Shown here: positions 1 to 8,896 of the stretch, in pieces | Numbering within the stretch: the first letter of the stretch is position 1 | Layout of the letters: every line of letters begins with the position of its first letter | Assembly (NCBI RefSeq): GCF_000721075.1 | Contig: NZ_JOEQ01000044.1 | Coordinates: forward strand, 1 to 51,020 | Source of the DNA: Streptosporangium amethystogenes | GTDB lineage: Bacteria; Actinomycetota; Actinomycetes; Streptosporangiales; Streptosporangiaceae | DNA: 51,020 nt | Reading direction: 5' to 3' | Position numbers and translations under genes: made by a program | Notes under the pieces: model-generated | Database searches by the model: none | The model's input: the letters and a program-made list of their open reading frames with translations, nothing else | What the model was told of the DNA's origin: nothing

Positions 1-96
1 CCGCGCCACCGACGCGACCGTCCGTTCGCCCTCCAGTACCATCCGGACGGCCTCTTCCTTGAACTCCGATGAGAACTGCCTGCGACGCCTCGTCAC
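1..96 (-). CDS. IS3-family transposase OrfA, N-terminus (runs off the left edge)
   Basis: Reading leftwards from a GTG at 96, the frame gives an Arg-rich start followed by FSSEFKEEAVRMVLEG and RTVASVAR. This is the beginning of the helix-turn-helix OrfA protein of IS3-family elements, which binds the element ends and is fused to OrfB by frameshifting. Only 32 codons lie in the window, so integrity cannot be judged. The upstream side carries an IS3-like terminal repeat, which places the edge of the element near 163. Confidence 0.75.
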   Translation of the reverse strand, partial: MTRRRRQFSSEFKEEAVRMVLEGERTVASVAR

Positions 97-137
97 GTAT
101 CTACCTCTTCCAGACTTCTGTCAGCTTATGTAGCTGA

Positions 138-163
138 CTGTCCGGAATCTGCTGGGCACCTCA
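138..163 (-). repeat. Probable IS3-family terminal inverted repeat
   Basis: On the minus strand, upstream of the OrfA start, the sequence runs TGAGGTGCCC followed by ATTCCGGACAGTC. This resembles the TGA...GGACAGTC ends seen in many IS3-family elements. It fixes the right-hand border of the IS at about 163. The second end is outside the window, so the repeat cannot be confirmed by comparison. Confidence 0.5.
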
Positions 164-173
164 CTGACCGCAT

Positions 174-551
174 ATGTTCACCGGCTTTGGGATCGGCGAA
201 CCGGTTGGGCCTGAGTACCCTCGGCTTGTGGAAGATCGCGAGCAATATGTGAGGTATCAGCAGGACCAGGCCGTGCTGGCGGCGATCGGGGCTTACCTCG
301 ATCCCCAGATCAGTCGGATTCAAGTGCGGTTGCCACGATCCGTGGCTGAGTCGGCGGTTGCTGCCTGGGGTCGCGATGAGTTAGGCGAGATCGGCGAGGA
401 GAGCCGCGAAGAGTACGAACTACGTGACGATGCCGCCGAGCTGGCGTTGATCGGCTTGGCGATCACCTCGCGCGGTGTGTGGGATAGCGAGGAGGTCGTC
501 GTCGACCTGGATGTCGCCCAGATCTCGGCGGCGTTGCGGACCGCGCGGTAG
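174..551 (+). CDS. Hypothetical acidic protein, 125 aa
   Basis: The open frame has no convincing competitor on the other strand and encodes a charged, mainly helical protein with several Glu-rich stretches (GEIGEESREEYELRDD about residue 70) and an Asp/Val-rich end. I do not recognise the family. An in-frame TGA at 165 means the frame cannot extend into the IS next to it. The ATG at 174 lies only about 10 nt from the IS border and has no clear ribosome-binding site, so the gene may have lost its natural 5' end. A stem-loop follows the stop codon. Confidence 0.5.
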   Translation: MFTGFGIGEPVGPEYPRLVEDREQYVRYQQDQAVLAAIGAYLDPQISRIQVRLPRSVAESAVAAWGRDELGEIGEESREEYELRDDAAELALIGLAITSRGVWDSEEVVVDLDVAQISAALRTAR

Positions 552-562
552 TTCAAGCTGCG

Positions 563-605
563 GCAGCGAGAAGTCCTCCTCCCCAGCGCAGTCCCTTCTC
601 GCTGC
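563..605. terminator. Stem-loop after the 125-aa gene
   Basis: GCAGCGAGAAG at 563-573 pairs perfectly with CTTCTCGCTGC at 595-605 across a 21-nt loop. It begins 11 nt after the stop codon of the upstream gene and faces the convergent gene at 701. It is a plausible shared terminator, although it lacks a T-tract, as is usual in actinomycetes. Confidence 0.45.
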
Positions 606-700
606 GGATGCGGGCACGCCGAATCCACTTGTCTGACAAACGTTCAAGCAGCTGACCAGCTATCTCGCTTGACTACCCAAAATAACTATCGCACCTGGTT

Positions 701-1813
701 TCAGGCGTTGCGGCCAATCAACGATTCGATGTATTGCTGAACGTCGACACTGCTGATGTCCGCGAGGAGAGCCGTCTCCGTGTGGCCGCCGTACTTCATC
801 TGGTCGGCTCGTAGCGCTTTCGGAATGCCCTGGCTACGGACCCATATTTTGACCTGCCGTTCAAAAGCCCAGGCATCTCTGGTGAGCTCAAAGTCCCAGC
901 GTGCGACCTGTTTCCAGCCTTGGGAGACGTGTTGGCTCAGGCGATGTTCCAGGTTGGCGATGCCCCATTTGAGAGCTTGGTAATCTTCATGGACGACCAG
1001 ATAGAGATAACCAGACTTAGCGGGATTGATACCGCGTTGCGCGCAGGTGGAGCAGCCTCCTCGGCCGGCGCGGATGTTGTGCAGCATTGGTCCGGGGTCC
1101 AAGACAGTTTCACAGACCATGCAGCGCGCTTTCCACGGAACCATCGTGCTGCCGGGATAGGGCGCTAGTGGTTCAAGTGCCTTTTCCAGCATGCTTGCAA
1201 TGGCTTCTTCAGCGCCCAGTCGCAGAGCGTCGGCAATCTTTTCTGATCGGCATGACCAACACTGATGTCCTCGCATACGAACTTTAGCATAGGTAGGTGT
1301 TCCTACATGATTGCACCTCAGGCAACAGGAGAGCCAGGGCTGAAGAGTTCCTGGATATTCAACGAGAGGATTCAGATCGGCATTGATCATCAGCTTCCGC
1401 GCCGTTTCATCAGTAATATCTCGCCCTGCGCAGCTAGAGCAGCTAGAGTTGCCGACTTGGACATGAGCCAGTCTCTTCGGCTTAATCGTTCCGCAAGTTA
1501 TGCATCGGGATGACCAGGGTTTCCCCGCGCCGGGGTATTCCTCCACTGGCTCCCAGCCCCACTGCAACATAACGGCGGCGGCCTTTGCACCATCGCGCAT
1601 GAGCTTGGCTGCGATCTTGCGCGACCTACACGTTTTACTGCAGACGCCGGTCCCCTTGTTAACGACGTCGTTGTATCGCGGTTTACTCACCTCTCCACAT
1701 GTTAAGCAGCGGCATTCCCACGGCAGCTGAGTCCCGGGAAAGGGCGCAAGGGGGCGTGTCCCTCGGTCAAGCATGGCGGCGACCGCTTGCGCTTCGGTTA
1801 TTTTGCGTGACAT
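701..1813 (-). CDS. Four zinc-knuckle repeats fused to a GIY-YIG-like domain
   Basis: The 370-aa protein has four tandem repeats of about 60 residues. Each has a YPG-x(3,4)-PW motif followed by two cysteine pairs (C36/C39 with C58/C62, C104/C107 with C125/C128, C164/C167 with C185/C188, C231/C234 with C254/C257), as in treble-clef or zinc-ribbon modules. The last 100 residues carry GYLYLV (268-273), LKWGIAN (281-287), Arg291, His295 and Glu318, the order of conserved positions in GIY-YIG nucleases. A DNA-binding nuclease is therefore likely but not proven. It lies downstream of the Tn7-like genes on the same strand, in the same less GC-rich block, and may be cargo of the element. The ATG at 1813 follows a plausible AAGGTCG ribosome-binding site. 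Confidence 0.7.
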   Translation of the reverse strand: MSRKITEAQAVAAMLDRGTRPLAPFPGTQLPWECRCLTCGEVSKPRYNDVVNKGTGVCSKTCRSRKIAAKLMRDGAKAAAVMLQWGWEPVEEYPGAGKPWSSRCITCGTIKPKRLAHVQVGNSSCSSCAGRDITDETARKLMINADLNPLVEYPGTLQPWLSCCLRCNHVGTPTYAKVRMRGHQCWSCRSEKIADALRLGAEEAIASMLEKALEPLAPYPGSTMVPWKARCMVCETVLDPGPMLHNIRAGRGGCSTCAQRGINPAKSGYLYLVVHEDYQALKWGIANLEHRLSQHVSQGWKQVARWDFELTRDAWAFERQVKIWVRSQGIPKALRADQMKYGGHTETALLADISSVDVQQYIESLIGRNA

Positions 1814-1882
1814 TCGACCTTCTTGAGATCCATCGTAACCACGGAGCTGTTATCGGGTTATCTCTCGTTGTCGTTCCTGGGG

Positions 1883-2188
1883 CTAGGTAGTGGTGCGCCC
1901 GGTGATGTCTCGAAAGGTTGGCATGCCGAGGTCGATCGTACTGGCGCGGCGGGCACATTCGTCGATTTGGGCGAGCTTCTGTTCTGCTCCGGATAGGCTG
2001 ACCTTGAGTCTTTCGACTTCGCTCAGCCAGTTCTCCCGTTCGGTCTCGACGGTGCGAGATAGTAGTACTGATTGGTTAGGTGACGGGACATAGGCAGGCG
2101 GCCCGTAGGGAGGGGCTTGGGGTAGTTCCGTGCGTATGACGTAGGCTACTTAGATGGTGTCGAGAATTCTTTTAACGGACTGATCCAC
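1883..2188 (-). pseudogene. Broken small frame downstream of tniQ (in-frame TAA)
   Basis: A single frame runs 101 codons from a GTG at 2188, just after a GGAGG, to a TAG at 1883, but codon 13 (2150-2152) is TAA. After it the frame reads as normal protein: a Pro/Tyr-rich stretch, then a charged segment (ETERENWLSEVERLK) likely to form a coiled coil. No ATG, GTG or TTG lies soon after the stop, so either the gene is inactivated or the stop is bypassed. It starts about 28 nt after tniQ. The family is not recognised, and the GTG start is uncertain because the GGAGG touches it. Confidence 0.4.
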
Positions 2189-2216
2189 CCTCCATATATA
2201 TGAGAGTGGGGCGAAT

Positions 2217-4886
2217 TTACTCGAGGCTATCGGTAGCTTCCGCTGCTGAACGGGCATCGTTGATCGCTGACAGGAGTTGCTGCCCAAGGGGAGTCGGTTG
2301 CATGGGGCGCCCATGGTTCGCTCGACGAAATACCGGGCCTCCGAGTTCCTTCTCAAGCCGGTTGATCTGCAGGACGAGGCTACTTGCGTTGATGTCGAGA
2401 GCTGCAGCCCCGGCCTTCATGGACGGGTAGGCGGCGACCGCAGCAAAGCGATCGAGTCGCTCCCAAGCGCCAGCGCCAGTCAGCACCCGTTGCAGGATCC
2501 GAGGCATTGTTTCTGCTTGTTTTAGGGTGTTAAGAGTCGTGGAATGACTGAGTCCTCCGCTAGTTCTAACGGGAATCTTTAATTTCTTCGCCCAGCGGCT
2601 CATGTTGCCTGAGCTCATACCGGTTTCTTGAGCGAGTTCAACAAGGGTGCGTCGGTGATTGACGTGTTGGTCGTAAAGCCACTCTCGGGAGATGACGGCG
2701 CGCGGTTTGGGTCCGCCCGGTTGGCGGGTGATGATGCCATATTCGTAGGCAAGTGCAGTGGTTACCTTGCGTCCGATGCCATGCTTTGCGGCAATGTGTT
2801 GGAGGGAAAGTCTCTCTTGATAGTAGAGCCGGGCGAATTCATCGGGCTGTAGAACCGTTCGTGCCCAGCGCTTGACATCTCCGATGGCGCGTGCCTGATG
2901 CACGGTCATTGGTGTTGGGATCGCAGGGTGCTCCTCTAGGAGGCGCCGAACGGTTTCAATCGTTGTGCCGAGACTATCGGCCACTTGACTTATGGCCACC
3001 TTGGGAGTGCGGATCAGGTCGTGGAGGACCTTCAAGTCAATTTCTTCCAAGTCGGGGCCGGGAAGAGTGAGGCCCTGGAGCAGGTCGATAGGAGGCTGCC
3101 AGGAGATTGGTTCGTGTATGAACATCTCGCTAAGAAATCGGCGCGCGATTTGGTTAAGTTCGACGAGCAGATCTGGAGTAAGCTGCCGGGTGAAGTTGGC
3201 GAGACGAGAGCGGGAAACAGAATTGGTAGTAGCGAAGGATGGCGGAGCTAGGTCTGCCGGTAGTCCACTGAGTCGTTCGAAAAGTAGGCAACGGGCCAGT
3301 TTGATGCGGACACCCTTGCCGACAGTCATGCCGATACGTTGGCAAATATCCGCCCAGTCCGAATCTGGCAATACGTTGCTGTAGTCAAGGCTTCGGCGTC
3401 GTGAGTAGTCGATCGGGGCAGGATGTTCGTCGAGGGACTCGGCGAGACGAATCAGGGCAGTAAGGATGTCTCGCCAGTGAGGATCGACTTGGAGACCCTG
3501 TAAAACACGGGAGATGTTGCTGGTATTGATGGCTGCGCCGAGCCGCTGAGTTGTATCTGAGTACTCCAGACGGTTGCCGACCATTAAGAGTACGCATGAC
3601 AGCGCGGGACGCATGAATTTTATTTGTGTTCCTTTGACGGGAGAGATTCGCAGTGACCATGCGGGCCAGAGCATGGTCGGGACTGAGCGGGAGCGACGCA
3701 GGACATGTGAAGATACTTCCTCAAGCGAGTCTGGTTTGCTGGAGGCGACTCGATGGCGGAGTTGGTCGCTGGGTCTTAGCATGGGGCCGATAGCAGCGAG
3801 TTGAACAGATTTGAACGCGGCGCTGGTTCCGCTGCCCCAATCTCTTAGCGTCGATGGGCTGACCGGCCCGGGATGCTGACGGCTTGTGGTTATAAGTCGG
3901 CCCAGTGCATGACCGGCTTGGCGGATGCTGGGTTGGATGAGAATGTTGATTGCTGCCGTAAGCCCGATTGCGGTCGTAATGGCACTAGGAGGCGCCGTTG
4001 CCCCCAAACGGGATGGCGGGTTGGCGACAGCATTAGTCTTTGATGGTAGAGCCAGCAAGCTCTCATAAGCATTCAGTAGGTCCTCGGGTAAGAACTCCTT
4101 GAGGTGTTCCGAGGAAACTGAGTTTAAAATGTGGCTAGCCAGCGCTCGGGCGTCGGACAGCATCGTCAAGGCTGGTTGCGGATCATCGGCATAGATGCCG
4201 AACTGGGCTGTTCCTGTATCAATCGTCTGAAAGAGTAATCGTTGTGCTGTCAAAGCCGGGTGAGGGGCGATGAGAGGGAGGGCTTCAGCAGCGGTGAGTA
4301 TTCCACCGCATCGAGCGGTTCCGGCCCTGGGAGCGATGCCGAGTACTGGGTTGGCGCACAAGCCAGGTTGAGGGACGACATACTTTGCATGAGGGTACTT
4401 CCGTTGAACACGCCTGCAATCCGGGCAGAGGTCGGCGAGCAGACGGTTGTGGGCGGGACAGGCGAAAGCCCAGCCCAGTCGCCAGAGCAATCGCCATCGG
4501 CCAGCATCAGCAGCAAGGCAGTCCGAGCAGAAACGAGAGCCTCGTGATCGCCCCCACAATACTTGCGGGACGACTCGGCGAGTGATGCGGTCGATCTGAA
4601 GAGCCCGCTGGTGGTAATGCTCCAGCGTCATGGTTCTGATCGTTTTTGTGTTCGTCCCGGTGACATCAGCGATCACGGCGGCTTCGTGTTCCCGCAGGAG
4701 AATAGTCCAGTCTAGTGGAATGTCCATGAGGTGGTTTTCCACATGAAGACGGCGGGTGAGGCCGAGTTGCGGCATCAGCTCGCCCAGAGGGGTATGAAGC
4801 CGATGAGCGATCGCCTCGAACCAGGAGTCCAACGCCTCACCGGGTAAAGGAAGCACCCGGATCGGCAGGGTGCGCTGGCTGTTCAT
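2217..4886 (-). CDS. tniQ: TniQ/TnsD-like target-selection protein with LysR-type C-terminus
   Basis: The N-terminus (LPIRVLPLPGEALDSWF) and the zinc-finger block with C120/C123, C143/H146 and C154/C157 (CSDCLA, WRLLWRLGW, CPAH, LCPDC) identify TniQ. This family brings the Tn7-like transposase to its target DNA. At 889 aa it is long, like TnsD. The C-terminal third holds several helix-turn-helix segments (about 640-665, 700-725, 745-770). The last 75 residues read like the winged helix of a LysR regulator (MKAGAAALDINASSLVLQIN, then LEKELGGPVFRR). The ATG overlaps the tnsC stop by 4 nt (ATGA), so the two are translationally coupled. The extended HTH array presumably reads a specific attachment site; that is inference. 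Confidence 0.85.
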   Translation of the reverse strand: MNSQRTLPIRVLPLPGEALDSWFEAIAHRLHTPLGELMPQLGLTRRLHVENHLMDIPLDWTILLREHEAAVIADVTGTNTKTIRTMTLEHYHQRALQIDRITRRVVPQVLWGRSRGSRFCSDCLAADAGRWRLLWRLGWAFACPAHNRLLADLCPDCRRVQRKYPHAKYVVPQPGLCANPVLGIAPRAGTARCGGILTAAEALPLIAPHPALTAQRLLFQTIDTGTAQFGIYADDPQPALTMLSDARALASHILNSVSSEHLKEFLPEDLLNAYESLLALPSKTNAVANPPSRLGATAPPSAITTAIGLTAAINILIQPSIRQAGHALGRLITTSRQHPGPVSPSTLRDWGSGTSAAFKSVQLAAIGPMLRPSDQLRHRVASSKPDSLEEVSSHVLRRSRSVPTMLWPAWSLRISPVKGTQIKFMRPALSCVLLMVGNRLEYSDTTQRLGAAINTSNISRVLQGLQVDPHWRDILTALIRLAESLDEHPAPIDYSRRRSLDYSNVLPDSDWADICQRIGMTVGKGVRIKLARCLLFERLSGLPADLAPPSFATTNSVSRSRLANFTRQLTPDLLVELNQIARRFLSEMFIHEPISWQPPIDLLQGLTLPGPDLEEIDLKVLHDLIRTPKVAISQVADSLGTTIETVRRLLEEHPAIPTPMTVHQARAIGDVKRWARTVLQPDEFARLYYQERLSLQHIAAKHGIGRKVTTALAYEYGIITRQPGGPKPRAVISREWLYDQHVNHRRTLVELAQETGMSSGNMSRWAKKLKIPVRTSGGLSHSTTLNTLKQAETMPRILQRVLTGAGAWERLDRFAAVAAYPSMKAGAAALDINASSLVLQINRLEKELGGPVFRRANHGRPMQPTPLGQQLLSAINDARSAAEATDSLE

Positions 4887-6019
4887 GCAGTCTTTTGCTG
4901 GGGCCGGCTCGTCAAGCGGCCTGCGGCAAAGGCTGACTCCATTTCCTTGCGGCCGGCCTCGGAGGCGGCATCATTCTTTACTCGGTCCAGCAGATCAATT
5001 CCCAACCGCTCGACACCGGTGCGTACGGCTCGCTGGCAGCCACGGTTAATCAAGGTCATGAGCGAACCGATGTGCCCGGTGCTACGGGCGAAGAGATAGT
5101 CCGACAGGTCGTCGGCGATCATACCGGAATACTTGTCCGCCAGGACGACACGTTGCTCAATCGCGAGCAACGTGTTGCGCCAATTTCTGCGCCCTTCAGC
5201 GCTATCAACAGTAAATACGTCCATGTCTAGTCGAGTGGTGCGTCGGCCCGTTTGCGCAAGGATCGCGTCCTCATAACTGTCGCCCTCGTCGAACAATCCT
5301 CGATTCTCCAAACCAACGCCAATCAGTAGCAGAGTCACTGGGAACTCGTTGGCGATGTGCTTGAAGTGGTTGCTGACCTCGATGCCATTCTTGTTCTTCC
5401 ACCTCAAGAAGTGCAGATCATCGACGATTAGCAGTTTCGCTTCGCAGGACAAGACACAATCCAGTGCGCGGTGACCGAAGTCGGCGGCCGTGCCGCGGAA
5501 GCGGCCTGGGTGACCGTAGAACTCCAACATTCCGCGATTGAAGTCCCGCATCCCAGTATTGCTGGTTAGCCCGACTCGGCAGACGGGCCACCGTTCGTGT
5601 CCCGCATCGGTGTACTCGCCATGGTCTCTTACCTCGCGGAGGTGAAATTTCTTTGCGAAGGCGAGCGCTGCCGTTGTCTTCCCGAGGCCGGGGAAAGCAT
5701 CGATTGCGATCCCCCCTTTGACTTTGTCGCCGTCTTGCTCATTGCTATCGAGGATGTCCCATAGATCCTCATGCAGTGCCGCCAATTGTGGAGTCTTCAG
5801 CGGGCCGAGGTTCGCATGCCAGACGCGGCGCCGTTTGTCATACTCAGCGAGAGCGGCCTCTCCCAACGCCTTGAGCTGCCGCCGCGTCAATATCTCGGGC
5901 TGGAGGCGAGGTGGGGCATCTACTCGGCGCTTCCATCCCTCTTTACGGGACAAGGTCAGGTTGTCCAGTCTGATCCGCAAATCGCTGTCCGGCACCTTGG
6001 CATCGCGGTGGTTAGTCAT
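4883..6019 (-). CDS. tnsC: TnsC/TniB-like AAA+ transposition ATPase
   Basis: The 378-aa protein has a Walker A loop at about 108-117 (DAFPGLGKTTAA) and a Walker B at 196-205 (LLIVDDLHFL). This is the arrangement of the ATPase that links the target-binding TniQ to the DDE transposase. The N-terminal 90 residues precede the ATPase core and may contact the transposase. It overlaps tnsB by 8 nt upstream and tniQ by 4 nt downstream. This tight order tnsA-tnsB-tnsC-tniQ supports one transcript and one complex. Confidence 0.85.
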   Translation of the reverse strand: MTNHRDAKVPDSDLRIRLDNLTLSRKEGWKRRVDAPPRLQPEILTRRQLKALGEAALAEYDKRRRVWHANLGPLKTPQLAALHEDLWDILDSNEQDGDKVKGGIAIDAFPGLGKTTAALAFAKKFHLREVRDHGEYTDAGHERWPVCRVGLTSNTGMRDFNRGMLEFYGHPGRFRGTAADFGHRALDCVLSCEAKLLIVDDLHFLRWKNKNGIEVSNHFKHIANEFPVTLLLIGVGLENRGLFDEGDSYEDAILAQTGRRTTRLDMDVFTVDSAEGRRNWRNTLLAIEQRVVLADKYSGMIADDLSDYLFARSTGHIGSLMTLINRGCQRAVRTGVERLGIDLLDRVKNDAASEAGRKEMESAFAAGRLTSRPQQKTA

Positions 6020-8168
6020 CCACGTCCTTCAGAGCGGTTGCGTAGAAGCCGAGTTCCTCATTCAGATCTTCAAGATCAATGTCGTCGTCGTCGCTCGCTT
6101 CGGTATCGGTTGCGCACTGGACAGCTTCGTCCATCGCTGGCTCTTTCGGCAGGGACAAGATGCGGGAGACCGACGGCAATGTGGCAACTGATGGTTCAGT
6201 CTCTGCCCCTGGCAGCCCCTCTCCCAGCTGCTCTCGGGAAAGCCGTAGGGCCATGCGGCGCTCGCTTAAGGAATTACCCAGCCCAAGACTCCATCGTTCC
6301 AGAAGTAGTCCGACCGCGAGTTTGTCGTTGGGATACGTGTACCGCTTGGCGGCTAACTGACGAGCGAATTTTAGGGCCTCATCGCTGAGCGGCATCTTCA
6401 AATCTGGAGCATGTTCCCACCACAGGGTGTGCCAGCGGTGTTCCACTGGATCACGAAAGTAAGCCCGGGTTACATCGTCAGGGTCGGTGCAGATCGGCCA
6501 GCGGCCCTTGGCTCGTCCTCCGTGCGAACTGGTGACATCGCGGCAGATATCGAGTGCGTCACCGTTGTAGCGCCGCGAGTCAATCTCGATACCGTAGTGC
6601 TGGATCGTCCGCCAATTGATCTCAAGGAATTCATAGGCCAGATTGGAGTCGCGCGGCACCTCGATGTAGCCGGCTCGAGCTATCCCGTGCTCGAACATCT
6701 TTACCGGGGACAGCGGGAACTTAGGTAGATGTGGGTCGAGCAGGCCACCATGGGGACGGCGATGGTAATCCACCGCCACCCACTCACGGATCATCGCCTC
6801 CAGTTCATGGTGGAAGAGGAACGCGTCCTTCTCTGGGTTGACGCCGCGCGTGTGAATATCCGGACCTTTATAGCCCGGCAGGACCTGGAGTAGATCCTCC
6901 CGGAGGGTCTTAAAGAACCTTTCGATTGGGCCTTTGTCTCGACCCGTCCGCAGCCGGGCAGGCTGCACTGAGATGCCCAATCGACGGCAGACACTGAGCA
7001 GATGTTCAGATAGGAATATCTTGCCGTGATCGACCACCAGCGTCTCTGGCACCATCGCAGGACCTGCCGCCGCAGCCAGTGGACCGTCGACCGCCGCCTT
7101 ATCCACTAACACCGTACGGGGAATTCCGTGGTCCGGCCAGGCGGCACCCTCAGGCCATGAAGGGCCGATCGGTTGGGGCCGGTAGGTCTGGAAAAGCACA
7201 GCTGCGGCATCCACAGCCTTCGTCGATACCGGGGTGACACGGATTCCGGTGATGCATCGGGTGTACCAATCCATCGCAACCGTCAGCTCTGCTTGCATCC
7301 ACTGAAGGGTGCCCGGATCCAACGCAAAAACATCCAGCCGAGTGGTGTCCATCAGTAGGTACTCGCCCGGCCGGGTGGGACGCAGTTTCCCATAGACCCC
7401 GCCGGGTCGGCTCGCGATGTCCCGATTGCGCTTGGTGCTCAGCCGGAACGTTGGCTGGCGCCGTTCCAGCTCTTCCATCCACCGGTAGGCCGTCGTCCGC
7501 TTCGGAACCTTGACCACGTCGGCGCCGAAGCGGGCTTCCAGACGTATGCGTACACGTTCAATGACGATCTTTACTGAGGGCTGGGACTCTTCGGTGTATT
7601 CGGCCATCACCTCCAGCGCAGTCTCCACCCACCGAGGATCCGCCCGGCCCAGCCCATCGGTCCTTGACGATCCCTTTTGCAGCACCAACCCGGCTTCGCC
7701 ATCGGCGTGGTACCGCATTGCCCAGCGTTCCAGAGTGCGTACTCCTATTCCGAGTTCGGACGCCTTGGCTGCATAGCGACGCGCCAGCGGCAGGTCCGGA
7801 GAGTACTGCGGCCGTGGCTCATCCGCCCCCGGCAGTTCAGGCGTGCCCGAGCGGTAGCCAAAGAGCATCTCCCTGACGTGCGATGCACGCTCCAGAACCT
7901 CGGCTTTCTCCGCTTTCGATAGCGTGGCCAGCATCACCGTGGCCAGGTCACCCGGATCATCGGCTACGGGCCCCGTCCGGTTGGGGATCACCTGGGCTCG
8001 TCCCGAGGTCATTAGTTCGCGGACCGACATTCGCTGCAACCGGTCGCGCCCGTCCTTTAGGAGCACCTCCATGCCGGTGGGTAGCGCGAAGATTTCGACC
8101 ACTTCGACCGTCTCGCCATCCAGTCGAAAATGCGTCCCGACTCCTAGTCGGGTTCCCGCCCCGCTCAC
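6012..8168 (-). CDS. tnsB: TnsB-like DDE transposase
   Basis: With the GTG start at 8168 the protein has 718 aa. The retroviral-integrase-type core carries Asp274 (LLMDTTRLDVF), Asp380 (VVDHGKIF) and Glu416 (GPIERFFKTLRED), giving a D-X35-E spacing as in TnsB and MuA. N-terminal helix-turn-helix segments (GIGVRTLERWAMRYH) should bind the element ends. An ATG-started frame from 8237 exists, but it would overlap tnsA by 73 nt. The GTG at 8168 instead makes a GTGA overlap with the tnsA stop, so I prefer it. Together with TnsA it would make both strand cuts at each end. Confidence 0.85.
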   Translation of the reverse strand: MSGAGTRLGVGTHFRLDGETVEVVEIFALPTGMEVLLKDGRDRLQRMSVRELMTSGRAQVIPNRTGPVADDPGDLATVMLATLSKAEKAEVLERASHVREMLFGYRSGTPELPGADEPRPQYSPDLPLARRYAAKASELGIGVRTLERWAMRYHADGEAGLVLQKGSSRTDGLGRADPRWVETALEVMAEYTEESQPSVKIVIERVRIRLEARFGADVVKVPKRTTAYRWMEELERRQPTFRLSTKRNRDIASRPGGVYGKLRPTRPGEYLLMDTTRLDVFALDPGTLQWMQAELTVAMDWYTRCITGIRVTPVSTKAVDAAAVLFQTYRPQPIGPSWPEGAAWPDHGIPRTVLVDKAAVDGPLAAAAGPAMVPETLVVDHGKIFLSEHLLSVCRRLGISVQPARLRTGRDKGPIERFFKTLREDLLQVLPGYKGPDIHTRGVNPEKDAFLFHHELEAMIREWVAVDYHRRPHGGLLDPHLPKFPLSPVKMFEHGIARAGYIEVPRDSNLAYEFLEINWRTIQHYGIEIDSRRYNGDALDICRDVTSSHGGRAKGRWPICTDPDDVTRAYFRDPVEHRWHTLWWEHAPDLKMPLSDEALKFARQLAAKRYTYPNDKLAVGLLLERWSLGLGNSLSERRMALRLSREQLGEGLPGAETEPSVATLPSVSRILSLPKEPAMDEAVQCATDTEASDDDDIDLEDLNEELGFYATALKDVDD

Positions 8169-8896
8169 GCGGCTTTCCGCAGTACGTGCGCCGCGCTGAG
8201 CGGACGGCTCTGATCTGTGATCACGTGCTGAGACCAAAGTAAGTGCAGCACAGCTGCCTTGAGCAGCGGTCGAGGCTGATCCGGCAAGCTCTTGAACGCG
8301 GCTCCTAAGGTCATTCCGTCAAGCGGTAGGGCTCGCAGAGCATCCAATATTCCGACATCGAACAACCAGTCCCGCCGGAACCCAGCCAGGAATCGGACAT
8401 TTTCCAACTCGGCTGACTGAGGTTCGCTGTAAATCTCGTAACTCCACCCACGCCGCTCGACCGCTTTCCGCGTCCACGCGAAGGAGGAGGCGACCTTTGG
8501 GTGTTCTAGTCGGTGCTGCGGCTTGACGTCGACAACGACTGGCCCATTGTCGGTAAACAGCAGATAGTCGGGGATATGACGACGTAGCGCGCCGTCGATC
8601 TCCGCCTTGAGCAAGAAAGGCTGGGCGATGATATGACGCACCACCGGGTCGAAGTCAGCGAAGAGCAATCGCCCCAACTCGAGCCTCGATTCGTAGATCA
8701 CATGGTCACGTGTTGTGGCCGACCAATAGATCCCCGAGTAGTGCTTCTGTCCCTGGTACCAGCGGAACGTTCGCCACGGCAGCACGGTACGCAGGAAGTC
8801 GGCCGAGACAGAGTGCCAGTCGAGATCTTCCACCGTCTTTTCATCAGCCCGCTTCACGCTCGCCAGAACCGAACCGATATCGCTTAAAGATCTCAT
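8165..8896 (-). CDS. tnsA: TnsA-like transposon endonuclease
   Basis: The 243-aa protein has the restriction-enzyme-like signature of TnsA: Glu69/Glu73 (HVIYESRLELG), Asp110 (HIPDYLLF) and D123-V-K125 (VVVDVKPQ). TnsA cuts the 5' ends so that the element leaves by cut-and-paste rather than by replicative cointegration. It is the first gene of the tnsABC-tniQ cluster and lies about 205 bp from the presumed element end, the usual position of tnsA in Tn7 relatives. Confidence 0.85.
   Translation of the reverse strand: MRSLSDIGSVLASVKRADEKTVEDLDWHSVSADFLRTVLPWRTFRWYQGQKHYSGIYWSATTRDHVIYESRLELGRLLFADFDPVVRHIIAQPFLLKAEIDGALRRHIPDYLLFTDNGPVVVDVKPQHRLEHPKVASSFAWTRKAVERRGWSYEIYSEPQSAELENVRFLAGFRRDWLFDVGILDALRALPLDGMTLGAAFKSLPDQPRPLLKAAVLHLLWSQHVITDQSRPLSAAHVLRKAA

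Noticed and set aside
129..163. TGTAGCTGACTG as the left end of the Tn7-like element
   Set aside because: It matches the right end only for the first five bases, lacks a GCACG duplication, and lies within the IS3-like terminal region.
633..660. TGTCTGACAAACGTTCAAG as the left end of the Tn7-like element
   Set aside because: It has a TGT and a weak repeat match, but no duplication and no convincing alignment with the right end.
8169..8237. Longer tnsB with the ATG at 8237
   Set aside because: It would overlap tnsA by 73 nt, and the extra 23 residues are Arg/Ser-rich. The GTG at 8168 gives a GTGA overlap as elsewhere in the window.
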